A DNA stretch of 64,000 nt from Apis mellifera (taxonomy: Eukaryota; Arthropoda; Insecta; Hymenoptera; Apidae): contig NC_037638.1 in NCBI RefSeq assembly GCF_003254395.2, positions 23,451,352 through 23,515,351 on the forward strand, written 5' to 3'. Made by a program: the position numbers and the translations under genes. Below, one piece after another: positions 1-10,521 of the stretch; the first letter of the stretch is position 1, and every line of letters begins with the position of its first letter. The notes beneath the pieces are model-generated. The model did not search any database and was not told the origin of the DNA. It was given only the letters and a program-made list of their open reading frames with translations.

Positions 1-3000
1 GGCACGTATCCCCACCCGCAAGGTGGTACCTTTGAATAGGCGCCTCGGAGGTGCGTCTATAAAGGTGGGCCGACTATGCTCGACGCGGAAAGTCGTGCCG
101 ACACCGCTCTCGCCAACCCTCTTCGGATTCCTGAGCGTCTGTGTCATCGATCCGGATCCTCGTAAACGTAAGAGGCGTTAAACAGAGAGTTTCGGTGCCG
201 AGGACAGTTGAGGGAAATGGATAGATGCGTTTTCCTTCTATTCTCGATCGGAATGACTGTTTCACGTTTGTCATTTTTATATTCTGATTTTCGGGGATGA
301 AATTGAGGACAGTTTAGAAGAAGGAAGGAATGTGAGCAAAAGTTGAACGAGTCGACACGGTTTGATTTCTATCAAATCTACGTAGATTTCTTCTTCTCTT
401 GTTATTTCTTGGTTGTCTCGCGTGGAATGTGCGAGGTTATTTTCGCGTTTCTTGCTACGACCGTTGTAACGGCGAAGGAATGTCTTTTTTGGAGCAGAGA
501 TATTTTAATGTGCAGCCAGGTGATTTTGGGAAAGAGTTGTTTGGAATGTATGCGGGACAGGTTCGAGTTTCATGAAATACTTGTACACCGTTGCGATCTT
601 CTTCGAAATCGTGGAAATATTTTTTGTATTTCTGTTACATACGTATATATATATGTTAGTGGAATCTATTTATTATTCATAGGTCGGTTCTTAATGGTTT
701 GATATTCCGCATACTAAATAGATTCAGTTGTTAGAAGTTCAGTTAACCGGATGGACTAAAATCTCGTTCCGATAAATGTACCTTCCGCGCTGTATCGAGC
801 GTGCAATCGAATTTATTCTATCTACTAGGCAATCATATTTTGCATACGATTATACGCTTAAAAAAAAAAGAAAAATAAAGAACTGACAATTTGTTTCATA
901 ACTGAATGTACATCCGGAAGATACTTGAAGAAAATTTGTGTGTTTTGTTTCGAAAATAAAACGCGATTTGTTTTATTTTTAAATTTCAACGAAACGTAGT
1001 TTAAACGAGTTTCGTATGTGTTTTATAGAGAGAATGCGAAAAATGACGAGTTAAAGCTTGGAATCTTACGATGAAAACACGCGTCTTGCCACGATTTCGT
1101 TCGAAATTTTTCTACATCTTTTAATGCATCCAATATCGACGAGCAGATATAATTCTTAGGCACGTGATGTTCCACGTTTAACGCGATATTTGCATGCCAA
1201 ACGCAAGTTCGCCTGATCCAAAGCCAAGGTTTATAAAACGTTCAAGGGAAGGAAAAAAGGGCATCGAGAGTAGGCCTTTGTCTCGGTTGAAATTCCAGCA
1301 AAAACGGACGATGGATAGATGTGTTTTACTTGCCACCAGTTGGTCAACTTACTGGTCAACCGTTGCCTTCTTCAAGATACTTCCGACATCGAGGAAGCGA
1401 GTGTCTTTCACTGTAATACCGTGCCTCGAGGACTCTACCGTCTGCTGTTTAACATACGGATTCGTTCGTTCTGCCGAACATATTCTTCCAATTAAGCAAA
1501 AAGACCTTGAGCCACGGGGAATGCGCGGAGATCGAACGGTTTTAAATATTTGTCAAAGAAAAACTGTGTGAGAAAGCGAGATAAAGGACGCCGTGCTTCT
1601 TCTTGCCAGATTTGAATAAAAAAAAATTACCGTTATTGGACCGTAAAACTTTCTTCAAACTTGATTTGTATTGAAGAGAATTTCAATTTCATCGATTTCA
1701 GATTCGAATTTAAGCTTTCTGAAAAGTATAAGAGTTATATTTAAATTCTTACTTCTGATCGCTCGATTATTTTTTTACTTTTATCACAAGTTATATCTTA
1801 GATTCTACTATTTTTCATAAACTGTCGTTTAATAATTATATTCGAGCCACATCTTTTTGTATACACGTTATTATCGATCATACATCGTAAGCGGTTTACT
1901 TCGCTTCAACGAGAGTGGCCGTAAAACGAAATCGTAACTTTTGTTCTTTCTTCGCCACCGATCCATTACATCTTTCCTTGGATTTCTTCGAACCGACTCG
2001 GGGGATACGAGTCGTAATTCAATCAATGACAGGAGAAATGTGTCACGCTGCCACGGGATGATAAACGAGTGATAAAAATTTATTTATAAAGACGCGCACG
2101 AATAAAATGGCAATATCTATCTCTCAGGTTTGCATCTCCTGCGGTGAAATCGTTATAGACGATCGGACGTACTTCCCACGTAATGAATAATTCATCGGTT
2201 GATCGATGGTTTTCAATTCCGGTTCGATTATCGTTCGAGTAGCGTTCAACGGCTGGTCTACGATACGAACCGTCGAATCGTATCGTCGTCGATTGAGAAC
2301 CAGATTCGGACACTACCTTACCGATCAAAGTTGCACACGCTTCTGCATCGTGTAGGAGATAGCAGCACTCTACTCGTGTTCTTGCCGCCAATTATTAAAT
2401 TCGTCGTGAATGCCTCGTAATGTCGGCCAACATGGACGACGGATCGAAAAGAAACGTTATAAATGTTGTGCAACAAAAGTCGAAGAGGCGAGAGGAAGAA
2501 AAAAAAGATTGTTGATCGACGAGTAGAAATAATAATTTAATCTTAAAATTTTCGCGTATTGGCGATTATTTCAATTTATAATTGTAATGCGATAGGCGAC
2601 ACCGGGGTGGAAACCGGAAAAACCAGAATATCGAGGCAATCGTGAATTTCCTTTTACAGCCGTGTTTATCGCGCCGATCCCACCAACAACAAAACAATGT
2701 TTTCAATGCTTTAATCCGAAACGGCGGCCGCGAGTTTAACGTGGATCGCGGGCATCGCTCATGCCACTTGTCTCTGGAGCACCAGTTTAATGAAGTGATA
2801 TTACTCAGAGTAATTTGCATATCGGATTCCGATAATTCCACGGATAATCGATTACTGTAGGTGTCTCTATTTCTGATTATTCGGAAATCCCGTTAACAAC
2901 CGTATTACATGGACGTATCATCGTGGCACGATTCACTATTAATTTGCAGAGAGTAACAATGAGACGTACTTTAGAATTTTGCAACAAGATTTATGCGCCT

Positions 3001-3206
3001 TGATCTTATTGCATTGAAAATAACGAATCGATTAATGATCGATTAATCAAACACCGTGGGTAAAGCGTTGCGCATTTCAAGATCCAAGATTTGAGATAAG
3101 AAAGGAAACAAGTTGATTTTAATTGAAAAACTTTCTCTATTTTCTTTCTTTCTTTCTTTCTTTTTTAATAACTTGATTTTTCTTCGACAAGTACATCGTT
3201 TTCAAT
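1..3206. other. Region downstream of gene A with no gene recognised
   Basis: No open frame here resembles a known protein, and candidate frames have no domain or splice partner I can recognise. It is AT-rich, CpG-containing sequence. The 3' UTR of gene A must begin at 3206 and run toward lower coordinates. A TATAAA string at 58-63 (plus strand) sits in locally GC-rich sequence, but no downstream gene supports it as a promoter. Confidence 0.5.
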
Positions 3207-3389
3207 TTATTTGTCGTCGGAACTGGAGGTTCTAATTACTGGTATAAATCCGTACGGCGGTGTGCAACCCCTTGTACTGTCCTCCCCGCTTCGATTCGAC
3301 GACCCTTTCCTCCTTCTCACAGGTTTAGGCGAATTGTCACATTTTATGATGAACTTCACCTCGGCCATCAATTCCTCCTTGAACGAAAC
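3207..3389 (-). CDS. Gene A exon 15: cytoplasmic tail and stop
   Basis: 183 nt, 60 codons plus TAA at 3209-3207. VSFKEELMAEVKFIIKC and KPVRRRKGSS match the membrane-proximal tail of kainate subunits (SF..E+..E++...KC.....P+++++). Acceptor TGCAG|GTT. The TAA lies inside an AATAAA string (3211-3206). Confidence 0.93.
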   Translation of the reverse strand, partial: VSFKEELMAEVKFIIKCDNSPKPVRRRKGSSNRSGEDSTRGCTPPYGFIPVIRTSSSDDK

Positions 3390-6300
3390 CTGCAAAGTAA
3401 TTCACAAGTGTAGAAATTCAATTCATAAAATTAATATTCATCTGGATATGGACAATTATCGTAGAACGATTGCACCCACGTTTTCGCGCAGAGACGTGCA
3501 TCCAACGTCCCACAGTAATTCGCATATAGTGTAAAAGAAGGAGGCGGCAACGCCTACGGTCAATACCAGGAACACACCACCCACATTATCGAGATCCAGT
3601 TCCTCCGCTTGGCTCTGACCGCCGTCTTCCTACGTGCATCATTATAGAGAATCTATGTACAAGTTTCAACCTCTCCTCTTACCAACTTTCATCGAGAACT
3701 TTTATCTATATACGTACTCGACATGTTCCACCCCCGCGTTTCTGTGTCCACCATTTCTTCTTCAGTTCCGTGATCAGACCGCTTTGCTGTAGCTTCAACA
3801 CGGCAGTGTTCAACGAATGGCGATACGGCGAGTCTAGAATTTTGTTTTTTCTTTTTTTTTTAATCTTTAATTTTCGACGAAACGAAATGAAATTTCGGTT
3901 AACAGGCAGGAAAGGAACTTACGCTTCTTCATAGCAATCCCGTAACCCTTGGCGTCGAGAAGTCCACCGATCTGCGTCACGTTGCAGTATCGTTCGACGA
4001 TGTATTCGATCGAGCTCGACTCCATCAAAAACGCGTAATCCTCTCTGAGCACCTTTGTCAATCCGGCGTCATTGTCGGGAGGAAGCACGTCCGCAGCGTT
4101 CTCGATCATGTATTCGTACATCTCCTTGTACGTCGAGTAGTTGGAATCCTTGGAATGGGCATAATTCTTTCAAAAAACTGAATTAGAACGACTCCAAAAT
4201 TTCGTTTGCCTATTCTCTCTCTCGTTTTTTTTTGTCTTGATCTTGTTAGTAAGCGAGGAAAATGTTTCTCGATAATTTATTATTTATTGGGGCTGTCTAA
4301 TCTAATGTAAATCGATGGAAGGATGTTAAAAATGTGTTGAATTCTAGTTTCTAATTATTGAACAACATTAGTATTAATTTTTACTATTATTATATATTAT
4401 TGGTGGTTCTTTCTATCGAAGGAGATCTAAACTAATATCGATAGCAGGCTAATTTACCGATACGATCGAAAACACATTCACTTAAGCGTTGTATTAAAAG
4501 TGATTAACAGCGAAGGTTTCTATGTTCTACGATAAAATGGAATTCAAAAAAATTCAGGTTTTTTTCAAAACTTGGCCCGAGAGATATCAAAAATATCGAA
4601 TCGCTGTTACATGTTCACATAAAAGAGGAATCTCTCTCGAAATGACTCGTTAATTGTAACATTTAACAGTTAATAATACAAACTTAATAAACAAAGCATT
4701 TTTACTATTCAAACGTGTTTCTTACATTTTGAAACAATTGGAAGGCTGTAATCGTCCTGTGAAATTCGTTGCTACTGACAACCGATTTTCATCATTTCTT
4801 TACTATTCTGTGCACCATATTTCGTAATTCGATGCATATTTTGTAAAAGAGAAGGAAACAGCTTACAAATACACACTCACTTTGAAGAACATGAACGTAG
4901 ATCCTCCCACTTTGGCCCCGTATTTAATAGTCCGCTTTTTGGCTAATTCTTCCACGTTGGAAAACGGCGACACCACCGTTTCCACTGTCAAGAAAGCGGC
5001 CAAGTTGGCAGTGTAGGATGAGACCATGATGAGGCAGAAGAACCACCAGGAAGCGGCCATCATTCTCGTCGACAATCCTCTGATATTGAAATTGTGCAAA
5101 TTTTAATATTAATCGATCGTGTGCAGTTATGCAGAAATTTTCAGAACCAAAGAAAAAAAAAAGAGAGAGAAAGAGAGAATTCACTCACATGGGCGCAATC
5201 TCGGAACCTTGCTGCATAATACTGCCAATGGTGAACCAAAGAGAATTCTTAAACGTGAATTGATTTTCGAGCACTTCGGGCTCCTCGATGCAAGGATACG
5301 GATTGTTCCACTCGGCCGGGCATATCCTGCCGATTATGAACAGCACCACGGATACAAATATGTAAGCTCCGATCAAATACCACCAAACTCCGGCCGAAAA
5401 TGGAGAAAGGAAGGAGAACAAACTCGGCGGTGTCTTTGTCGGTTTTCTGTATAAAATGCTTATCCCTGTAAAAAGAGGGATTCTATGTTATATACGACAA
5501 TTCGATGAATCGAAAAATGAATAATCGACAGATCTCTCTATCTACCTAAATTCATAAAAGGCATCGTGAAATCCACAGCCCCTTCTCTCTCGGACGTTAT
5601 GGTTAAATCCGTAATGGCGAGATCGGCTTCCTGCAACGAAATTTCGATCTTTCTAAAATTATCCAAACTTTAAATCTTATTCTTTTCGATGATAAATACT
5701 AACACCGGCTATTATTTTCCCGAGCATCCCCGTCCATTTTTTCGTCTTCTTGGAATACGATCCGTAAACGTTGTCCGCCTGCACCTCGAACGTGTAATTG
5801 AAACCCAACATTTTGCTCAGCTCCTGGATAACATCGATCCCGAACCCCTCGTACCGATCGTTTCCGGTCATCGTGTCGGCCGATTTCTTCAACATTCCGT
5901 AGGGATGACTCTGTAAAGGCAAAGCATCATGTGGATTTACCAGAGACTTTTTTCTTTCTTTCTAATCTTCCCCCTTCTCTCCGTTCTTCTTACGATCGCG
6001 ATTAGAATGATAAAAGTCTTATTCTGCAAGCTCAACTCGGCGTCAAATTTCGGGGGTTGAGATTCCAATAGCCATTCCACGCTCCATTTAGAAGCATTCG
6101 TGCTCTTCCATATCCCGATCTTCTTCAGTCCTTTCTCCGTCACCCTTACGACATCCAATTGGAAATTGGTGCGAAAACCAGACGTGTCGAATTTGATCAG
6201 ACCGGTCAAACCTTCCATTTCAGTCTGAAATATATATATATAAAAATTCGAAATGGAATATTCCCTCCTTTTCTCCCCCTTCCCTTTTTCGATCATTTAA

Positions 6301-8072
6301 TAATCCAACTTACCACCCTCATAAAATTACTCAAACTGTAACCGTGCTCCCAGTTAATGGTGTCGTTACACGGCAATCTCTTCACGTCGCCCTCGATGCT
6401 GTCCTTCAACTGTTTGAAAGCTCTGGCGAAAAGTTGCACGGCGTCGTACATAAGCGCGGGTTCGATCCTCAATTGGCGGGGATTGTCCAGGCCCCATTCC
6501 GCCTCGTGCATCTTCACGATGCCTGACACGACGGGGCTGTCGGGATCGATTAAACGCACCCCCGTGAAATTCACCCCTGAATATTGGTACGGTTCTAGAT
6601 CGATCGTTTGGAGATCCTGAAAGGTTAGCCCAAGTTCGAGGCCTCGTTTCGAAAGAATCTTCGCCAGAATTTCAAGAAAATTTCTCTCTCCCCCCATCTC
6701 GAGAAAAGAAATCGGTTTGTTTATTATTATTACCAGAGAGGTAACTATAATTTTGTTCTTCTCGGACATGATGCCCACTTGCTGCGCCTGTCTCAACACT
6801 TCTTCCAATATGTCAATGGAACAATCGATGATTATGTTCTCGAACTCGGCGTCTTTTATCTCCTTCATCACTTTCCTGCAAAATTTACCTGCAGTCACAT
6901 TTTTGAACAGGAAGAATCCGTTTGTCTCGATTTATATGCACCTGTAATTCGGCCCAGGCCCCAAATGGTACAAGAATATCCCGTGCCTCTTTGGATCCTT
7001 TATCTCCAACAATCGATGGCTACGGATCAAGCTGTCCGTTCCCTCGTACAGTATCGCGAATATTTTCCACTCGAAATCGATTATGATCTGATCGAATATC
7101 TGGCATATCATATCTATGATTAGTGAAACGAAACGACAATCGACCCTATCGACGCTATTTTCTTTGTATCTCGAAGAGAAGAAAGAGAATTTTATTCGCG
7201 GGCTAGTGTCGGAATCGGATTTATTTAAATTCATAAACACCATCCGATCCGAAGCGGAGGTTTACGAAGGAAATCGAAATAATTTTTCAAAACGGAGAGC
7301 GCAAAATAATATTTCACATACCATGGCGAGTGTGTCGGCGTGTGGGAATAAATTTATCCCTTTGCCACGAGGTTGAGAGGGTTCCCATCTACCATAAATA
7401 TGCGGTATTTCCTTCGTGTCGCATATACTCTGCACATGTTCCGAGGTGAACCTATTTAACGGACCGAAAATGGCGGCCACCCCCGTGCCCATCAATTCGC
7501 ATACTGAATATTTTTTTTTCAAATTAAAAATCATCGACGAACTCTAGAAAATACGTATTTTCGTTCTAAATTGGTCGATTGGTTGATACTACCTTTCTGC
7601 GACACCTCGAACGGATCCGTCCCGACCTCGTTCGATTCCGCCATCAGGAACACGTTCGAAAATTCCTTCCTCACGTGTCGCTCTTTGTTCACCGCCTTTA
7701 TGGAAGTTTCGAAAGTGCGCCGAATTCCTGCCTCATCGTCGAATAAACCTCCTAAAAGAAATTACAGTGAGCACGTGTCGCGGGTGTCGACACAGTTGGA
7801 GGACGGTTCCTGTTCTATTAATATTTGCGGAACGCGAGCTGGAAACGTGGTGACGATGATCTCGAGAGAGAATACGAGTTTGACAACCGGCCGTATTAAT
7901 ACGATTAAACTTTTAACAAGTTTAGAAAACAACTTTGCGCGTCCAACTTGTCGTTCCGCAAAATTTATACACACGATAGCTTTTTTTTTTCCTCTCTCTC
8001 ACCTATGTGGACTTTCTTGGGGAATCCCAGAACGCAGGGGAGGAAGATCAGTGGAAGATATTTGACCAGCAT
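3207..8072 (-). CDS. Gene A: kainate-type ionotropic glutamate receptor subunit, complete, 15 exons
   Basis: Glutamate-gated cation channel subunit of the plasma membrane, probably neuronal. Fifteen exons join in frame with consensus splice sites to 895 codons plus stop, a normal length for kainate-type subunits. Approximate layout: signal peptide 1-16; ATD to about 410 (AAIFGP, ALMYDAVQLF motifs); S1 about 415-515; M1 about 538-559; M2 pore loop about 583-600 with unedited Q597 in MQQGS; M3 with SYTANLAAF at 626-634; S2 to about 785; M4 about 801-823; tail to 895. Agonist contacts by family alignment: R499, S665/T666 and E714 are conserved, while the usual Pro is D492 and the next contact is T494. 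The start at 8072 is chosen because it gives a hydrophobic leader spliced in phase to the ATD. Head to tail with paralog gene B about 8.7 kb upstream. Introns are mostly 60-300 nt, far shorter than in gene B. Could equally be named a kainate 2-like receptor; the exact ortholog is not resolved. Confidence 0.95.
3480..3629 (-). CDS. Gene A exon 14: M4
   Basis: 150 nt, phase 0 both ends. LDLDNVGGVFLVLTVGVAA then FFYTICELLWDV: the NVGGVF motif that opens M4 in kainate receptors, and the helix. Acceptor CGTAG|GAA, donor GAAAAC|GTGGGT. Without splicing, the frame runs VGAIVLR and stops at 3456. Confidence 0.93.
3718..3833 (-). CDS. Gene A exon 13: end of S2
   Basis: 116 nt, identical length to gene B exon 22639-22754. 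Completes HSPYR, then ITELKKKWW and KRGGGTCR, the conserved S2 terminal helix and Cys. Acceptor TCTAG|AC, donor TGTCGA|GTACGT. Confidence 0.94.
3923..4148 (-). CDS. Gene A exon 12: S2
   Basis: 226 nt. DSNYSTYKEMYEYM, YAFLMESSSIEYIVERYCNV and TQIGGLLDAKGYGIAMKK. Glu of FLME is the amino-group contact of agonist (GluK2 E738 equivalent). Acceptor CCAAG|GAT, donor AAGC|GTAAGT, phase 1. Confidence 0.95.
4881..5079 (-). CDS. Gene A exon 11: M3 gate helix and start of S2
   Basis: 199 nt, same length as gene B exon 24607-24805. Contains SYTANLAAFLTVE, the iGluR gate signature, then LAKKRTIKYGAKVGGSTFMF with the S2 S665/T666 agonist contacts. Acceptor ATCAG|AGG, donor TTCAAA|GTGAGT. Confidence 0.95.
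5189..5465 (-). CDS. Gene A exon 10: M1 and M2 pore loop (Q form)
   Basis: 277 nt. Reads GISILYRKPTKTPPSLFSFL, the M1 helix (VWWYLIGAYIFVSVVLFII), then NSLWFTIGSIMQQGSEIAP. The Q/R site is Gln (codon CAG). M1 and the pore loop are in one exon, whereas gene B splits them and duplicates the pore-loop part. Acceptor TACAG|GG, donor CCCAT|GTGAGT, phase 2. Confidence 0.95.
5546..5630 (-). CDS. Gene A exon 9: S1, agonist-contact motif
   Basis: 85 nt. Encodes EADLAITDLTITSEREGAV and DFTMPFMNL. The Arg of the ER pair (R499) is the universal agonist alpha-carboxylate contact. The Pro found at the equivalent of GluK2 P516 in vertebrates is Asp (D492) here. Acceptor TGCAG|GAA, donor TTTAG|GTAGA. Confidence 0.94.
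5704..5910 (-). CDS. Gene A exon 8: ligand-binding S1, first part
   Basis: 207 nt, 69 codons. Starts SHPYGMLKK and includes GNDRYEGFGIDVIQELSKML, the S1 core. Acceptor TACAG|AGT. The donor GGT|GTTAGT is not ideal but is the only one that keeps frame and gives the conserved GEADLAITDL across the junction. Gene B has no intron here. Confidence 0.92.
5994..6224 (-). CDS. Gene A exon 7: end of ATD, linker into S1
   Basis: 231 nt, phase 0 both ends. Reads EMEGLTGLIKFDTSGFRTNF then LKKIGIW and NKTFIILIAI, the ATD-to-ligand-binding transition. Acceptor TTTCAG|ACT, donor GCGATC|GTAAG. Confidence 0.94.
6314..6616 (-). CDS. Gene A exon 6: ATD core
   Basis: 303 nt, 101 codons, phase 0 both ends. Contains QYSGVNFTGVRLIDPDSP, EPALMYDAVQLFARAFKQL and a Trp-His-Gly-Tyr-type ending (WEHGYSLSNFMRV). 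In gene B the same stretch is split into two exons (45047-45214 and 37286-37438), with a possible microexon between them. Confidence 0.95.
6734..6875 (-). CDS. Gene A exon 5: ATD
   Basis: 142 nt. Encodes the stretch IIIDCSIDILEEVLRQAQQV ending in VTSL, homologous residue for residue and in exon length to gene B exon 56267-56408. Acceptor TGCAG|GAA, donor CTCTG|GTAA. Confidence 0.95.
6942..7099 (-). CDS. Gene A exon 4: ATD
   Basis: 158 nt. Encodes IFDQIIIDFEWKIFAILYEG and TDSLIRSHRLL, matching the ATD F.W....+.Y.....L.RL segment. Acceptor GCCAG|ATA, donor TACAG|GTGC. Ends in phase 2, matching exon 5. Gene B's counterpart was not found in the window. Confidence 0.94.
7322..7503 (-). CDS. Gene A exon 3: ATD, AAIFGP segment
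   Basis: 182 nt. Carries VAAIFGPLNRFTSEHVQSIC and EIPHIYGRW, the hallmark ATD motif of AMPA/kainate receptors (AAIFGP...VQSIC...PHI..RW). Acceptor TTCAG|TA, donor ATG|GTATG; ends in phase 0. Confidence 0.95.
7593..7751 (-). CDS. Gene A exon 2: start of the amino-terminal domain
   Basis: 159 nt. Reads GGLFDDEAGIRRTFETS..., the first strand and helix of the iGluR ATD (family pattern GGIF...AF..AV..IN). Acceptor TTTTAG|GA, donor AAAG|GTAG, phase 1 on both sides. Confidence 0.93.
8003..8072 (-). CDS. Gene A exon 1: start codon and signal peptide
   Basis: Encodes MLVKYLPLIFLPCVLG, a hydrophobic secretion leader, followed by FPKKVHI. The ATG is at 8072-8070; no better in-frame Met is seen just upstream. 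Donor is CATAG|GTGAG; exon ends in phase 1, matching exon 2. 70 nt. Confidence 0.85.
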
Positions 8073-10441
8073 CTTATAGTCATTATCTAGGGTGTGAGTA
8101 CAAATGATGAAAATTAAATCGAGAATGTTTAACTTTCTTTTCTATCGGCGAAGAAAGTTTAACACGTTTCTTTTTGCGAAATTCACGTATTCACATATTC
8201 GAATCGGGTTGCACAAATTATTAATAATGAATAATTTTGTCATTCACATTCATACATAATAAAACTCTGAACCGATACGGTAATAATTTATTTATCTTTA
8301 TCGCGTATTACAATTTAAATATCGATAGTTGAGATAATTGGATACGATCGATTGATTTGATTAATCGTCGTATAAAGTTTCGTTTCAATAAATAATAGTT
8401 TACACCCTCGTATTCAAGTAACCGGAGATGGTGATGAAAACTGTTTAGAAAAAACACGCTATATGTTGTTTAACACGTCGCGACGATTCCTGGCCGATGG
8501 TTTAAACGATAAACAAATCCCCGGCAAAACAACGGGGATTAACCGAATCTGTCTGCAGCGAAAGCTGGTGGACCCCATGAAACCGCGATTAGCTTCAAAG
8601 ACAGGCAGACGAGGCGGGCTGACGCGAATTTATTTGCAATGAGATTCGGTGTGTACACGCGAATTCATGGCTGGAGCAGACCGCTGGGATTCGAACGAGC
8701 ACTTAACCACGCGACGTTGTGTAAACCAGCCGGAAAGCATATACACCGCTCGAATTCTCGACGCCGCGTAAATATTTAGAACTAGTCTAAAATCAATCCT
8801 TCGATATTCAGCCCGCCTATTTATTCGAAACTGCCAAAGGAGAGACGCTTCTGACAGACCCTCCTCCCTCGAGATTCATTTTCTCATCCACGCGGATTTC
8901 GATTCGGTACGTTGGAAATGATTATTGGCCGATTATTGAGAAGTTGAAAAGCCTCGAATTCGAAAAAGATTCGAATGGATGGGTTGCTCGATTTTTCACA
9001 ACGAGAATCGCGAATGAGAGATCCACGAAATTAAATATTAAAAATGAAATATCCCGAGGCAAATCATAATTTTTTTTTCCATTTCGACAAAATTTTATTT
9101 TTTTTTTTTATTTATTTACTTATTTTTTTTTTATAACCTGAATTTTATTCCAATTATCGAGAAAAATTGGAGCACGCGACTTAGTCGGTCAGCCATCTTA
9201 GGGGGATAATTTTAGCGGGATAATTTTTCCGCTGCGTATTTTCTCGTCACGAAGCGTCGCGGCGCCGAACACAAGCGTCGACGTGCGATTTTCGAGCGTC
9301 GCACGATTGTCCCGTTGCCAAATGCACGCTACGCTTGTTCGTCGTCGTCCTTTTTCATTCATTCATTCATCCCACGAGCCATTCTCGCGGTCATTTCGCG
9401 CGTATCGATGCACGCGAACGCTCACCAATAATCCGTCAACGCGTCGACTAGTGATGGGATCGAGTATATCGCGAACATGCTCGAATATTGACAGATTAGA
9501 TCAAATTTATTAAGTGTTGGACAGAGGAAGAGAGAGAAAAATAGTGAGTGAAAATGTCTGAAAGTGACTCGAGGAATATTTCCATCTTCTATAAATATCC
9601 AATCATTTCCAAATACGATTAATACGTTTGATCGAACAATTAATTCGAAAATACTCGAGTATAACGTTTCAACGCTAGAAATTCTTTTGAAAATGGTTCG
9701 AAATCGAATCGATTAAACGCGTTGAAAAGATTATTTGGATCGAATTTAATTCTATCGTTTAGGTCGCGATGCCATCGTGTCAACGTGCCACATCCAGGCG
9801 GCCGTAATCGCTCGAAAAACACACGAAAATCTTCGAGTGCGCGTTACGACGCCCCGTTATATTTAGACGCGAAGCGTCGCCGTCACCGGTGCTTGTCGCT
9901 TAAGCACTGCGACACAATTTCCATCGAATTGCAATCGACTAGTGTTTTCGAGGGATCGGCTCCTCCCTCCCAGTTTCCCAGTTTGCCGTGCTACACGACA
10001 TCGCGACACCGTTTTTACACCAAGTGCCTCGTTTCCCACGTGCCACCACTCCCCATTCGCTAAAAATTCCTTCATCGCTATTAAAAGACAGGACGTTTCT
10101 ACGATTGACCTCCTCTTCTTCGAGGAACTTTGATTTTTCCGCGAGCTTACATTTTTGTACCTCTGCCAATATTATTTTCCTTTCCCTATTCATATCTAAC
10201 AAAAATAATAGTATGCGATAAATAACGATAATAATAACAAGAGACATAATGGTGGAAATAAATCTTCGCGGAGTGGCAACGTTGAATACCTCTGAACATT
10301 GTTAAACATCGTTAAAACGAACGATCGTCGTTTACGAATTACGCGCGTTCATAAGTGAAATTATATTTTGCAAAAGGAAAAAAAAAAGAAAAGAAAAGAA
10401 AATAATTGTCTCGCGATTTTAAATCCCGAGTCGTAAGAGTT

Positions 10442-10521
10442 GAGAAAGGAGAAAAGGGAAAAAGAAAAGAAAGAAAGAAAGGAAAGGAAAAGAAAAGAAG
10501 AGAAAAAGAAGAAAAGAAAGA
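10442..10521. repeat. 80-nt uninterrupted purine tract
   Basis: Every base from 10442 to 10521 is A or G, in irregular GAAA/GGAA units. Such tracts can form triplex DNA; no function is evident. Confidence 0.9.

Noticed and set aside
58..63. TATAAA box on the plus strand
   Set aside because: No coding sequence or initiator downstream supports a promoter at the window edge.
1194..1571. 125-codon open frame on the plus strand
   Set aside because: No domain or signal recognised and no supporting neighbour exon.
8690..8745. tRNA-like B box (GTTCGAATCCC on the minus strand)
   Set aside because: The flanking bases do not form a T-arm stem, and no A box or acceptor stem can be built around it.
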